Shown here piece by piece: positions 26,416 to 35,041 of a stretch of 64,000 nt of DNA. Source of the stretch: Streptomyces roseirectus (GTDB taxonomy: Bacteria > Actinomycetota > Actinomycetes > Streptomycetales > Streptomycetaceae); NCBI RefSeq assembly GCF_014489635.1, contig NZ_CP060828.1, positions 682,001 through 746,000 on the forward strand, in the 5' to 3' direction. The position numbers were made by a program, and so were the translations under genes. Under the pieces are notes generated by a model. It was not told where the DNA came from. It was given only the letters and a program-made list of their open reading frames with translations, and made no database searches. Within the stretch, counting starts at the first letter, position 1; every line of letters starts with the position of its first letter.

Positions 26416-27738
26416 TCAGCCGAGGGGCTTGTCCAGGATGGCCTTGCGGTGGCTGAACGTCTCGATGGAGTAGCGGCCGTGGTAGTTGCCCATGCCGCTC
26501 TCGCCGACGCCGCCGAACGGCAGGTCGGAGACGGTGAGATGGGCGAGCGGGAGGCCGTAGCCGAGGCCGCCGGAGGAGGTCTCGGCGGCGATGCGGTCCC
26601 GGGTCTCGGCGGACTCGGAGAAGACGTACAGGGCGAGGGGCTTGTCGCGGTCGTTGATGAAGGCCAGTGCCTCGTCGAGGCCGTCGACGGTGACGATGGG
26701 CAGGATCGGGCCGAAGATCTCCTCGCCCATGACCGGGGAGGCGGGGTCGACGTCGGCGAGGACGGTCGGCGCGATGTACTTGTCGGCGCGGTCGCTCACG
26801 CCGCCCACCACGACGCGGCCGGAGCCGAGGAGGCCGGTGAGCCGGTCGAAGTGGCGTTCGTTGACGATGCGCCCGTACTCGCCGGAGCGCTGCGGGTCGG
26901 CGCCGTACGTCTTCTCGACGGCGCTCGCGAGCAGCGGCTCCAGCGCGGCGGCGGTCGCGGGGTCGGTGAGGACGTAGTCGGGGGCGACGCAGGTCTGGCC
27001 GGCGTTGAGGAACTTGCCGCGGGCGAGGCGGTCGGCGACGACCTGGAGGTCGGCGGTGGAGTCGACGAACGCCGGTGACTTCCCGCCGAGTTCGAGGGTG
27101 ACCGGGGTGAGGTGTTCGGCGGCGGCGCGCAGGACGATCCGGCCGACGGCGCCGTTGCCGGTGTAGAAGATGTGGTCGAACTTCTCGGCGAGCAGGGCGG
27201 TGGTCTCGGGGATGCCGCCCTCGACGACGGCGACCGCGTCGGTGTCGAGGTAGGCCGGCAGGAGGCGGGCCAGGGCGGCGGAGGTCGCCGGGGCGAGTTC
27301 GCTGGGCTTGACGACGACCGCGTCGCCGGAGGCGAGGGCGCCGACGAGCGGGGCGAGCAGGAGCTGGGCCGGGTAGTTCCAGGGCGCGATGACCAGGACG
27401 ACGCCGAGCGGGTCGTACTGGGTGCGGGCGGTGGCGTCGGCGCCGAGGTGGGCGGGGACGGGGGCGGGTTCGGGGCGCAGCCAGTCGGCGAGGTGGTCGA
27501 GGGTGTGGTCGATCTCGCGGACGGTGAAGTCGATCTCGGTGCGGTAGGACTCGGTGCTGCTCTTGCCGAGGTCGGTGTGGAGGGCCGCGGCGAGGTCGTC
27601 GCCCTTCTCCTTCAGCAGGTCGCGCAGACGGCGCAGTTGCGTCGTGCGCCACTCGACGGGCTTGGTGCGGCCGGTGCGGAAGGTGGCCCGCAGCCGGGCG
27701 ACGACGTCGGCGGGCTGCTCGGGAGTGGCGGTGGTCAC
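26416..27738 (-). CDS. Aldehyde dehydrogenase (class 3-like)
   Basis: The 440-residue protein is the short, class 3/fatty-aldehyde type. The catalytic Cys is in GQTCVAPDYVL, the general-base Glu in TLELGGKSPAFVD, the NAD-binding strand in GVVLVIAPWNYPAQLLLAPL, and EEIFGPILPI is conserved. It oxidises aldehydes to acids with NAD(P)+. It is first in a three-gene operon (aldehyde dehydrogenase, aldo/keto reductase, acetyltransferase). GTG 27738 is the start, with GAGG upstream. A MarR gene lies 150 bp upstream on the same strand and may regulate it. Confidence 0.92.
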   Translation of the reverse strand: MTTATPEQPADVVARLRATFRTGRTKPVEWRTTQLRRLRDLLKEKGDDLAAALHTDLGKSSTESYRTEIDFTVREIDHTLDHLADWLRPEPAPVPAHLGADATARTQYDPLGVVLVIAPWNYPAQLLLAPLVGALASGDAVVVKPSELAPATSAALARLLPAYLDTDAVAVVEGGIPETTALLAEKFDHIFYTGNGAVGRIVLRAAAEHLTPVTLELGGKSPAFVDSTADLQVVADRLARGKFLNAGQTCVAPDYVLTDPATAAALEPLLASAVEKTYGADPQRSGEYGRIVNERHFDRLTGLLGSGRVVVGGVSDRADKYIAPTVLADVDPASPVMGEEIFGPILPIVTVDGLDEALAFINDRDKPLALYVFSESAETRDRIAAETSSGGLGYGLPLAHLTVSDLPFGGVGESGMGNYHGRYSIETFSHRKAILDKPLG

Positions 27739-27887
27739 GGTGGTGCCTCGCTCGGGTAGGGGGGGTGTGGTTCGGATGCCATGCGCGGTTCAGATGTATA
27801 TAGCAACTATCGGCTCCGGTCCAGCATTCCCCGGCCGTACGACTACTTTGCGCCACTCCTTCGCGCCACTCGGTGGTCACACGGCGG

Positions 27888-28325
27888 TCACACGCGCGTC
27901 GCGCCGTCCACCGTCTCCGCGAGGCGGGCGAGCAGCGCCTTCAGCAGTTCCTCGTCGCCCTCCCCGAGCGCGGGCCAGTCGGCGCGGACGGCGCGGTCGA
28001 GGCGGCGCCAGTGGTCGCGGCCGCGCGGGGTGAGGTGGACGAGGATGCGGCGCCGGTCGTGCGGGTCGACGCGGCGGTGGACCAGGTTCTGGTCGACGAG
28101 CTGGTCGACGAGTTTCGTCAGCGTCGGCGGCGGGAGGAACGCGGCCTCGGCGATCGCCGTCATGTGGTGCCCGGTGTCGTCGGCGAGCAGGGCGAGGACC
28201 CGCCAGGCGTCCAGGGAGCAGCCCTCCTCGTCGAGAACCGCTTGCAGGCGGCGGGCGGCCAGCCGTTCGGCCCTGGTGAGCAGGCGTATCAGATCGATGG
28301 GCCGGCGGGCGGACGAGGTGGGCAT
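27888..28325 (-). CDS. MarR-family transcriptional regulator
   Basis: This 145-residue winged-helix regulator shows the MarR core: GHHMTAIAEAAFLPPPTLTKLVDQLVDQ (recognition helix) and the wing DPHDRRRILVHLTPRG. ATG 28325 is chosen because AGGAG precedes it; an upstream ATG at 28367 would add unrelated residues. It lies upstream of the aldehyde dehydrogenase operon and divergent from a binding protein/acyl-CoA dehydrogenase pair, so it could control either. The AT-rich stretch at 27790-27812, with ATAG-CAA-CTAT, is a possible operator in the dehydrogenase promoter. Confidence 0.9.
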   Translation of the reverse strand: MPTSSARRPIDLIRLLTRAERLAARRLQAVLDEEGCSLDAWRVLALLADDTGHHMTAIAEAAFLPPPTLTKLVDQLVDQNLVHRRVDPHDRRRILVHLTPRGRDHWRRLDRAVRADWPALGEGDEELLKALLARLAETVDGATRV

Positions 28326-28402
28326 CCTGCTCCTAGCTCCGAGGGGGGTACATCCTATGAGACGCACTGGAGTTCACCGCGAGGACCCGTGACGATGGCG
28401 CC

Positions 28403-29467
28403 ATGTTCGCCGACCCGTCCGCCTTCACGGTGGCCCTCGTCTTCCCGCAGCAGGGACCCGCCGGGATCTTCGGGCCCGCCTGCGAGTTGTGCGCGCGGCT
28501 CGCCGCCGAGGAGGTCAACCGGGACGGCGGTGTCCTCGGCCGGGAGCTGCGGCTGATCCCGGTCGACGGGGGCGCGGCGCCCCGCGAGGTCGCCGACCGG
28601 GTGGAGGCGCTGGTCGACGCCGGGGCCGTCCAGGGGGTCACCGGGTGGCACATCTCCTCCGTGCGCCAGGCCCTCGCGCCGCGGATCGCGCACCGGGTGC
28701 CGTACGTCTACACCGCGCTGTACGAGGGCGGCGAGGACCGCGCGGGGGTCTTCCTCACCAGCGAGACGCCCCACGACCAGCTCCGTCCGGCGATGGCGCT
28801 GCTGGGGCTCGAACGCCGGGTGCGGCGCTGGTTCGTCGTCGGCAACGACTACGTCTGGCCCCGGCGCACGGCCCGCGCCGCCCACGCGTACGCGCGCGCC
28901 ACCGGTGCCCGGATCACCGGCGAGGCGTATCTCCCGCTGGGCACCCACGACTTCACGCCGGTCCTGCGCCGCGTCGAACGCTCCGACGCGGACGGCGTCC
29001 TCATGCTCCTCGTCGGCAACGACGCCGTGCGCTTCAACCGGGCCTTCGCCGCGTACGGTCTCGACGCGCGCTGTCTGCGGCTGAGCACCCTCATGGACGA
29101 GAACATGCTCCTCGCGAGCGGTGCCCGTGCCACCGCCGACCTCTACAGCACGGCCGGCTTCTTCACCTCCCTCGCCACCGCCGGCACCCTCGACTTCCAC
29201 GGCCTCTACGCCCGCCGCTTCGGCCTCGACGCCCCCTCCCCCGGCAGCCTCGGCGAGTCCTGCTACGAGGGCGTCCTCCTCCTCGCCGCCCTCCTCCACC
29301 GCGCCGGCACCCCCGACATCACCCGCATCGACGCCACCGCCCCCACCGTCTCCTACGAGGGCCCCCGAGGCCACCTCCACCTCCACAACAACCACGTCCG
29401 CCAACGCATCTACCTCGCCCGAGCCGACGGCCTGGACTTCGACGTCCTCACAGAACTGCGGCCCTGA
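28403..29467 (+). CDS. AmiC/UrtA-like substrate-binding-fold protein without signal peptide
   Basis: This 354-residue type I periplasmic-binding-protein fold matches the AmiC/UrtA/amide-urea branch (FTVALVFPQQGPAGIFGPACELCARLAAEEVNRDGGVLGRELRL, VQGVTGWHISSVRQALAP and FVVGNDYVWPRRTARAAH). It has no signal peptide or lipobox and starts directly with the first beta strand, so it should be cytosolic. AmiC in Pseudomonas is such a cytosolic ligand sensor that controls an amidase operon by binding a partner protein. A sensor role is more likely than transport, since no permease genes are nearby. The next gene, an acyl-CoA-dehydrogenase-like enzyme, starts 14 bp later and probably belongs to the same operon. 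Confidence 0.8.
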   Translation: MFADPSAFTVALVFPQQGPAGIFGPACELCARLAAEEVNRDGGVLGRELRLIPVDGGAAPREVADRVEALVDAGAVQGVTGWHISSVRQALAPRIAHRVPYVYTALYEGGEDRAGVFLTSETPHDQLRPAMALLGLERRVRRWFVVGNDYVWPRRTARAAHAYARATGARITGEAYLPLGTHDFTPVLRRVERSDADGVLMLLVGNDAVRFNRAFAAYGLDARCLRLSTLMDENMLLASGARATADLYSTAGFFTSLATAGTLDFHGLYARRFGLDAPSPGSLGESCYEGVLLLAALLHRAGTPDITRIDATAPTVSYEGPRGHLHLHNNHVRQRIYLARADGLDFDVLTELRP

Positions 29468-29481
29468 GTCAGAATCGCCTC

Positions 29482-30504
29482 ATGGAACACCCTCTCCTCG
29501 TCCAGGCCCGTCGGCTCGCCGCCGAAGTTCTGGTGCCCCATGCCGAGCGTGTCGAGCGGGAGGGGGTTCCGGTGGGGCATGTCGAGGCGGTGAAGCGGGC
29601 GGGGGTGTTGGGGGTCAACGCGCCGGTCGAGTACGGGGGTTCGGGGGCTTCGGCCGGTGTGGGGCGGGAGGTCGCGGAGGTGTTGGCGGGGGCGTGTTGT
29701 TCGACGTGGTTCGTGCAGACGCAGCATCACACGCCGGTGCGGACGTTGGTGAGGGGGGAGGCGGGGGTGCGGGAGCGGTTGCTGGGGCCGTTGGCTCGGG
29801 GGGAGTTGTTGTCGGGGGTGGCTTACGCGCATCTGCGGGCTTATCCGCGGCGGCCGGTGCGGGTTGTGGATGAGAGGGGTGGGGTGCGGTTCGACGGGCG
29901 TGTGCCGTGGTTCACGGGGTGGGGGCTCAACGATGTGATGCTGCTCGCGGGGGTCACCGACGGCGGGGAGGTGGTGTTCGCGTTCGTCGAGGCTCGGGAG
30001 CGGGCGGGGTTGCGGGCGTCGGAGCCGTTGCGGCTCGCGGCGCTGGAGGGGGCGCGGACGGTTTCGCTGGAGCTGGACGGGCTGTGGGTGGGTGAGGAGG
30101 CGGTGGCGTCGCGGGTGCCGTACGAGGAGTGGGCCCGGGAGGACCGGGCGAAGGCGGCGAACGCGAATCCGGCGGTGTTCGGGATCGCGGGGGCGGCGCT
30201 GGAGTTGGCGGGGATGTCCACGGAGCGGTGGGCGGACGTCAGGGGGCGGGCGTACGCGCTGGCGGACGACCCGAACTCCTCGCCGGACGAGCGGTTGGCC
30301 GTCAAGGTGGAGGCGTTCCAGCTCATGCAGACGGCGACGACTGCGGCCGTGGTGGCGGGCGGCGGCCGGTCGATGCTGCTGGGCAGCAAGGCCCAACGCC
30401 TCGCCAGGGAGGGCCTGTTCCTGTTGGTACAGGCCCAGACGGCACAGTCCCGCACGGCGCATCTGAACGCGCTGGCGCACCCCGGGACCGCCCCCTTCGA
30501 GTAA
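29482..30504 (+). CDS. Acyl-CoA-dehydrogenase-fold flavoprotein
   Basis: The 340-residue protein has the acyl-CoA dehydrogenase N-terminal helices (GVLGVNAPVEYGGSGASAGVGREVAEVLA), the middle beta domain (RFDGRVPWFTGWGLNDVMLLAGV) and a shortened C-terminal helical domain ending QSRTAHLNALAHPG. The usual catalytic Glu region is not obvious. Its structure is closer to the DszC/SfnB-like flavin monooxygenase-type members than to true beta-oxidation enzymes. Given its AmiC-like neighbour and the alkanesulfonate monooxygenase on the opposite strand, a role in sulfur or nitrogen scavenging is a reasonable guess only. Confidence 0.8.
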   Translation: MEHPLLVQARRLAAEVLVPHAERVEREGVPVGHVEAVKRAGVLGVNAPVEYGGSGASAGVGREVAEVLAGACCSTWFVQTQHHTPVRTLVRGEAGVRERLLGPLARGELLSGVAYAHLRAYPRRPVRVVDERGGVRFDGRVPWFTGWGLNDVMLLAGVTDGGEVVFAFVEARERAGLRASEPLRLAALEGARTVSLELDGLWVGEEAVASRVPYEEWAREDRAKAANANPAVFGIAGAALELAGMSTERWADVRGRAYALADDPNSSPDERLAVKVEAFQLMQTATTAAVVAGGGRSMLLGSKAQRLAREGLFLLVQAQTAQSRTAHLNALAHPGTAPFE

Positions 30505-30522
30505 CCCCGGGACCACCCCCCT

Positions 30523-31665
30523 TCAGCTGGCGAACGGCACCTGCGCCGACGTGCGGGCCCCCGGCGCGGACGGATGCTTCCACAGCCCCTCCGCCGCCAG
30601 CCGGGGCAGCACCCCCTCCCCGAACCAGTACGCCTCCTCCAGATGCGGATACCCGGACAGCACGAACTCCTCGATCCCGATGGCCGCGTACTCCTTGATC
30701 AGCGTGGCCACCTCCGCGTGGGACCCGACCAGCGCGGTCCCCGCGCCCCCGCGTACGAGTCCGATCCCCGCCCAGAGCCCGGGGTGGATCTCCAGCCCGT
30801 CCCGGCTCCCGCCGTGCAGCGCCAGCATCCGCCGCTGCCCCTCGGACTCACTGCGGGCCAGCCCCGACTGCACGGCCTCGACGGTCTCGGGGTCGAACCC
30901 CGCCAGCAGCCGCCCGGCCTCGGACCAGGCCGCCTCGGACGTGTCCCGTGTGATGACGTGCAGCCGGATCCCGAACCGCAGGGTCCGCCCGTGCTTGGCC
31001 GCGAGCCCTTTGATCCAGGCGATCTTCTGGGCGACCTGGGCCGGCGGCTCGCCCCAGGTGAGGTAGACGTCCACGTACCGGGCGGCGACGTCCCCGGCGG
31101 CCGGCGAGGATCCCCCGAAGTAGACCTCGGGAACCGGATCGGGAACGCGCGCGAGCCTCGCGTCCTCGACCCTGATGTGCTTCCCCTTCAGCTCGACGGT
31201 CTCCCCCGCCCACAGCCCCCGCACGACATCGAGGAACTCCCCGGTGCGCCGGTAGCGTTCGTCCTTGTCGAGGAAGTCCCCGTAGGCCCGCTGCTCGTGG
31301 CTCTCGCCCCCGGTGACGACGTTGAGCAGCAGCCGTCCCCCGGTCTGCCGCTGGAACGTGGACGCCATCTGCGCGGCGAGCGTGGGCGAGACGAACCCGG
31401 GCCGGAACGCGACGAGGAACTTCAGCCGCTCGGTGTGCTGGCTGACCATCGCGGTGGTGAGCCAGGCGTCCTCGCACCAGGCACCCGTCGGCGTGAGCGC
31501 CCCGGTGAACCCCAACTCCTCGGCGGCGCGGGCGATCTGGCTGAGGTAGGCGACCGTGGGCGGCCGGTCCCGCCCGGACGCGGTCACGGACGTGCCATGT
31601 CCGCCGCCGACGACATGGCGGCTGTCACCGTTGGTGGGGAGAAACCAGTGGAAGGTCAGGGACAT
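30523..31665 (-). CDS. ssuD: LLM-class FMNH2-dependent alkanesulfonate monooxygenase
   Basis: The 380-residue protein closely follows SsuD: MSLTFHWFLPTNGDSRHVVGGGHG, AAEELGFTGALTPTGAWCEDAWL, the conserved FLVAFRPGFVSPTLAAQM, GGRLLLNVVTGG and EVYFGGSSPAAGDVAARYVDVYLTWGEPP. With reduced FMN and O2 the family releases sulfite from alkanesulfonates during sulfur starvation. ATG 31665 with AAGGAA upstream is the start. It follows a small Cys-containing leader peptide by 38 bp, which suggests control by cysteine supply. No SsuABC transporter or SsuE reductase is adjacent. Confidence 0.9.
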   Translation of the reverse strand: MSLTFHWFLPTNGDSRHVVGGGHGTSVTASGRDRPPTVAYLSQIARAAEELGFTGALTPTGAWCEDAWLTTAMVSQHTERLKFLVAFRPGFVSPTLAAQMASTFQRQTGGRLLLNVVTGGESHEQRAYGDFLDKDERYRRTGEFLDVVRGLWAGETVELKGKHIRVEDARLARVPDPVPEVYFGGSSPAAGDVAARYVDVYLTWGEPPAQVAQKIAWIKGLAAKHGRTLRFGIRLHVITRDTSEAAWSEAGRLLAGFDPETVEAVQSGLARSESEGQRRMLALHGGSRDGLEIHPGLWAGIGLVRGGAGTALVGSHAEVATLIKEYAAIGIEEFVLSGYPHLEEAYWFGEGVLPRLAAEGLWKHPSAPGARTSAQVPFAS

Positions 31666-31703
31666 GGGAGTTCCTTGAGCGCGGCGGATTTCAGGGGAGT
31701 TGA

Positions 31704-31787
31704 TCAGGCCGCGGCGCGACAGGAGGCGCTGGAGACGCGTGCGAGGTCGACATGGCGTCGCCGCGTAAGGTCCAGTCGCGTGTTCAT
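31704..31787 (-). CDS. Putative 27-residue leader peptide for the ssuD gene
   Basis: A short frame starts at ATG 31787, encodes 27 residues and stops at TGA 31704-31706, 38 bp before the ssuD start. It includes RRRHVDLARVSSASCR, which matches the pattern of small actinobacterial leader peptides (RRHVDL...Cys) that I know to precede sulfur-assimilation genes. A Cys codon near the end would make ribosome progress depend on Cys-tRNA, giving attenuation-like control. It is too short for ordinary gene callers. A TTGACG hexamer about 30 bp upstream could be the promoter -35. Confidence 0.82.
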   Translation of the reverse strand: MNTRLDLTRRRHVDLARVSSASCRAAA

Positions 31788-31904
31788 GCCGTCGATCGTG
31801 ACAGCCGCCCGTCGAGGCCGTCAAGCACTACACATAAGAGCAAAATAAGAGCACAATGGAGAAAAGCGGCGTTATTTCCGCTATGACGTCAAAGGAGACG
31901 AATC

Positions 31905-32345
31905 ATGGCCAACGTCTCGCCCACCAGAGGTGACATATCGACTCACCCCGATGTCTCCGAGATGCGGGACCGCTACGCCCGCATGCTCGGCGGTCGTGAT
32001 GTGGCGCTCGTCGACGGGCCGGTGTTCCTGCTCGGCCTGTACTGCGCCGTATCCCCCTGGATCCTCCACTACACCGCGAACCAGCCCCCGCTCACGACCC
32101 ACAACCTGATCGTGGGCATCGCGATCGCCCTGATGGGTATCGGCTTCACGGTGGCGCCCGCCCGCATGTACGGCCTGAGCTGGGCCATGTGTGCCATGGG
32201 CGGGTGGATGATCATCGCCCCGTGGGTCGTCGGCAGCAGCCCGGACACCGGGGTGAAGCTGAACAACATCATCATCGGCGCGCTGGCCGTGATCCTGGGG
32301 GTGCTGTGCGCCGGCACGGCGGCCAGGAGCACGAAGCCGTCCTGA
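31905..32345 (+). CDS. SPW-repeat membrane protein
   Basis: The 146-residue protein has four predicted membrane segments arranged as two repeats. The first segment carries the signature CAVSPWILHY and the second repeat WMIIAPWVVG, the SPW/APW motif of the SPW_repeat family. Members are small integral membrane proteins of unknown function, common in actinobacteria and often stress-linked. AAGGAG precedes ATG 31905 by eight bases. It is transcribed away from the ssuD gene. Confidence 0.88.
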   Translation: MANVSPTRGDISTHPDVSEMRDRYARMLGGRDVALVDGPVFLLGLYCAVSPWILHYTANQPPLTTHNLIVGIAIALMGIGFTVAPARMYGLSWAMCAMGGWMIIAPWVVGSSPDTGVKLNNIIIGALAVILGVLCAGTAARSTKPS

Positions 32346-32376
32346 CCCCGCTCACCCGACCGGGCCGCCCGGACCC

Positions 32377-32403
32377 GCCGGAACCGTCCAGGGTTCCGCC
32401 GGC
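32377..32403. terminator. Hairpin between convergent genes
   Basis: GGAACC (32380-32385) pairs with GGTTCC (32392-32397) around a 6-nt loop, flanked by further GC pairing. It lies between the stops of the SPW-repeat gene and the convergent secreted-protein gene and could end both transcripts. There is no T run. Confidence 0.5.
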
Positions 32404-32436
32404 CCGGGCCGCCCGGTCATCCACGCGTCCGGCGGG

Positions 32437-33381
32437 TCAGGACGCCTTGGACAGCCAGTCCGTCGCGTTCAGCGCGAGGGCCGCGTTCGTGGCGCCGGTG
32501 TCGTTCCAGCCGTCGTAGAGGGTGTTGCCGGACTGGCCGGTGCCGTCGTCGATGGGGCTGCTGTCGCCCCAGAACGCGATCCGGCCGGAGCCGAAGGTGG
32601 AGGTGAGGAAGAAGGCGCCGGTGTTGCCGGAGTAGCCGGAGCGGTAGAGGAGGCCCTTGACGGCGGAGTTGTCGGCGGGCTTCAGGGTGGCCGTCGTGCC
32701 GCTCGCGATGAGGCTCTTGGTGACCGTGCCGAAGGAGCCGTGCAGCACCGGGTCCGTGGAGTCGCTGATCGCGGCGGGGTAGCCGGAGCTGATGCTGAGG
32801 GAGTCGATGGAGAAGCCGAACGGGTCGGTCGAGTCGACGGAGTTGTTCGTCATCAGGTCGTTCAGGATCTCGACCGCGTCCTCGCCGTCGTTGTTGCGGT
32901 CGGCGCCCGTGTGGTCGGAGATCATGAAGAGGCCGCCGCCGTTCTTCACGAAGTTCATGATCGCCGTCTTCTCGGCGGTCGTGAACAGGGTGTTGGGCTC
33001 CGGCAGGACCAGTGTGTCGAAGTTCGAGAGGTCGGTGGCCGAGGTCCCGCCGTAGCTGAGACTGGAACCCGACGGCAGCGTCTTGAGGCTGTAGTTCCCG
33101 GTCTGCTGGAGCGCCACGCCCCAGGAGGACAGGGCGCCCGTCCAGTCCGTCTCGTCGGACGGGGACGCGTTCTCGCCCAGCGGGTCGGGCTGGCTGGTGG
33201 AGATGATCCAGTCCGCGTTGCCGGCGGTCTCGGCGTGCGCGTTGTCGAAGAGGACGCGGTGGGGGGTGGCCGCGTGCGAGGGGCTGGCGATCGTGACCTG
33301 AAGCGTGACCCCGGCGGCCAGCAGACCGAGCGCGGCGAGCGTGCTGGTGGCCTTGGAGCGGGGGCGAGCGATACCGGGCAT
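32437..33381 (-). CDS. Secreted protein with GATase-like/DUF4350-type fold
   Basis: The 314-residue protein begins with a clear signal peptide (KATSTLAALGLLAAGVTLQV, cleavage after SPSHA-A at about residue 37). The mature part has RVLFDNAHAETAGNADW, the stretch LSNFDTLVLPEPNTLFTTAEKTAIMNFVKNGGGLFMISDH and GSGRIAFWGDSSPIDDGTG, a pattern of glutamine-amidotransferase-like (ThuA/DUF4350-type) folds without a visible catalytic triad. It probably acts at or outside the cell wall; the function is unknown. GGAGG precedes ATG 33381. Confidence 0.75.
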   Translation of the reverse strand: MPGIARPRSKATSTLAALGLLAAGVTLQVTIASPSHAATPHRVLFDNAHAETAGNADWIISTSQPDPLGENASPSDETDWTGALSSWGVALQQTGNYSLKTLPSGSSLSYGGTSATDLSNFDTLVLPEPNTLFTTAEKTAIMNFVKNGGGLFMISDHTGADRNNDGEDAVEILNDLMTNNSVDSTDPFGFSIDSLSISSGYPAAISDSTDPVLHGSFGTVTKSLIASGTTATLKPADNSAVKGLLYRSGYSGNTGAFFLTSTFGSGRIAFWGDSSPIDDGTGQSGNTLYDGWNDTGATNAALALNATDWLSKAS

Positions 33382-33602
33382 CCGGCGGACCTCCGTGAAG
33401 GATGGGGGGGGAAGAGGCGGGTGCGGGTGCGGAATGCGTGCACGTAGGCCCAGGTCGGACGGCTCTACGCGCATTGATCGCTTGAAAGGTACATGGCGAT
33501 TCGACGGGGAGAGAATCAAGAGCGGGCAATAACAGGGTCGGACTGTTCGGCCCGCCGCAGGGCACTCGCACAGCATCGGGATCCCGACACGAAGGGGCGA
33601 AG

Positions 33603-33890
33603 ATGGAGATCTCCGGGATCATCAGCGCCATCGTCATCGGCTGCGTCATCGGCATCCTGGGCCGCCTGGTCGTCCCCGGACGCCAGCGCATCGGCGTCCT
33701 GTGGACCATCCTCGTCGGCATCGCCGCCGCCCTCGTCGGCTCCGCGATCGCCGCCGGTTTCGACGTCCAGGACACGGACGGCGTCGACTGGGTCGAGTGG
33801 CTGATCCAGATCGGCCTCGCGGCGCTGGGCGTGGCCGCGCTGGACCGGACGAAGGGGCGGACGAAGGGCCGGTCGAAGCGCCGGCGCTGA
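33603..33890 (+). CDS. GlsB/YeaQ/YmgE-family stress membrane protein
   Basis: This 95-residue protein has three membrane segments with the family's glycine zipper (SGIISAIVIGCVIGILGRLVVPGRQRIGVLWTILVGIAAALVGS). YeaQ/YmgE proteins are small stress-response inner membrane proteins of unclear function. The tail is strongly basic (KGRTKGRSKRRR). AGGGGCGAAG just before ATG 33603 serves as ribosome site. It is divergent from the secreted GATase-like protein. Confidence 0.88.
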   Translation: MEISGIISAIVIGCVIGILGRLVVPGRQRIGVLWTILVGIAAALVGSAIAAGFDVQDTDGVDWVEWLIQIGLAALGVAALDRTKGRTKGRSKRRR

Positions 33891-34191
33891 GCCCTGCGGG
33901 CGGCGTGGGAAACGCGTCGCCCGCGCGCCCGGCGCAGGGTGCGCGGAACCGCCGGTCGTCCGGGAACCCGGCGTGCGGGGTGCCTGACCGCCCGCCGGTC
34001 CGGCCTCCCTACGCCACCCCACGCGATCCCCCTACGGCGAACTGCCCCGTGCGCCGGTACGACGCCTCCGCGCGCCGTTCCCCCGCCGGTTCCCCGGGTC
34101 TACGCTGGACGGACACCGCAGAGGTCCGACACCGGGCCCGCCGACTCGGCTCCCCTCAACGCACGGCGGGCCCACCCGGACGGGGTACCCC
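33891..34191. other. Intergenic region
   Basis: I see no gene, strong palindrome or terminator-like hairpin here. It separates the convergent stress-protein and GNAT genes. Confidence 0.4.
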
Positions 34192-34968
34192 TCACGGCGT
34201 GTAGAGATACGGCGTCGTCGTGCTCAGCTTCGCGAACCCCAGCCCCTCCAGGATCGGCCGGCTGTCCTCGGACGCGTCGACCTGAAGGAACTCGTACCCC
34301 CGCGCGGCGGCGATCCGCGCCCGGTGCGCGATCAGCGCCCGGTACACCCCGCGCCCCCGCCACTCCGGCACCGTCCCGCCGCCCCACAGCCCGGCGAAAC
34401 GGGTACCGGGGATCAGCTCCATGCGGGCGGAGCTGACGGGCTCGTCGCCGGCGAGGGCGACGACGGCCACGATGACGTCGGGATCCTGGGCGAGGCGCAC
34501 CCGCAGCAGGTCGCGCAGCCAGGAGGCGTCGCGGCCGAAGGCGCGTTCGTTGGCCCTGACCATCAGCTCGACGCCGGCCATGTCGGTGACGGGCTCGATG
34601 CGGACGCCCTCCGGGGGCTCGGCGCCGGGGAGCTGGGTCTTGGTCTCGGCGATCAGGAGGGTTTCGGCGTCGTCCGGCGTGAACCCGGCGGCCCTGAGGC
34701 GTCGGCCCAGGTCGGCGGGCGTGTCGTGGGCGTAGGTCTTCCACTCGAACTCGCGCCCGAGGGCCGTGTAGAGGGCGATCTGCTCGGCGATCTGCTCGTC
34801 CGCGTCGCTCTCGTCGAGGTCCGACCAGAGGATGCCGCTCCAGCCCTCCCGCGAGGCGATCTGCCGGACGACCTTGTCGGTGCGTTCGATCCGGGCGTCC
34901 GTGCTGTCGGGGCGGGCGCCCCGGCGCATCTCGTGGTCGTAGAGGGCGAGGATGTCAGCGTTGTCCAT
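34192..34968 (-). CDS. GNAT-family N-acetyltransferase
   Basis: This 258-residue protein has a long N-terminal extension rich in acidic residues before the GNAT core. The core acetyl-CoA signature is GTVPEWRGRGVYRALIAHRARIAAARGYEFLQV, followed by DSRPILEGLGFAKLSTTTPYLYTP. The ATG at 34966-34968 (MDNADILALYDHEMRRGARP) is preceded by GGAG. The N-terminal half may be a second, degenerate GNAT domain, as in other two-domain actinobacterial acetyltransferases. The acceptor is unknown. Confidence 0.85.
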   Translation of the reverse strand: MDNADILALYDHEMRRGARPDSTDARIERTDKVVRQIASREGWSGILWSDLDESDADEQIAEQIALYTALGREFEWKTYAHDTPADLGRRLRAAGFTPDDAETLLIAETKTQLPGAEPPEGVRIEPVTDMAGVELMVRANERAFGRDASWLRDLLRVRLAQDPDVIVAVVALAGDEPVSSARMELIPGTRFAGLWGGGTVPEWRGRGVYRALIAHRARIAAARGYEFLQVDASEDSRPILEGLGFAKLSTTTPYLYTP

Positions 34969-35041
34969 GCGGCCACTCCAACACCCGGGCCCGGCCGCCA
35001 CAACACAATTACGCCGCGCGAACACAGGAGGTCACGGGCAG

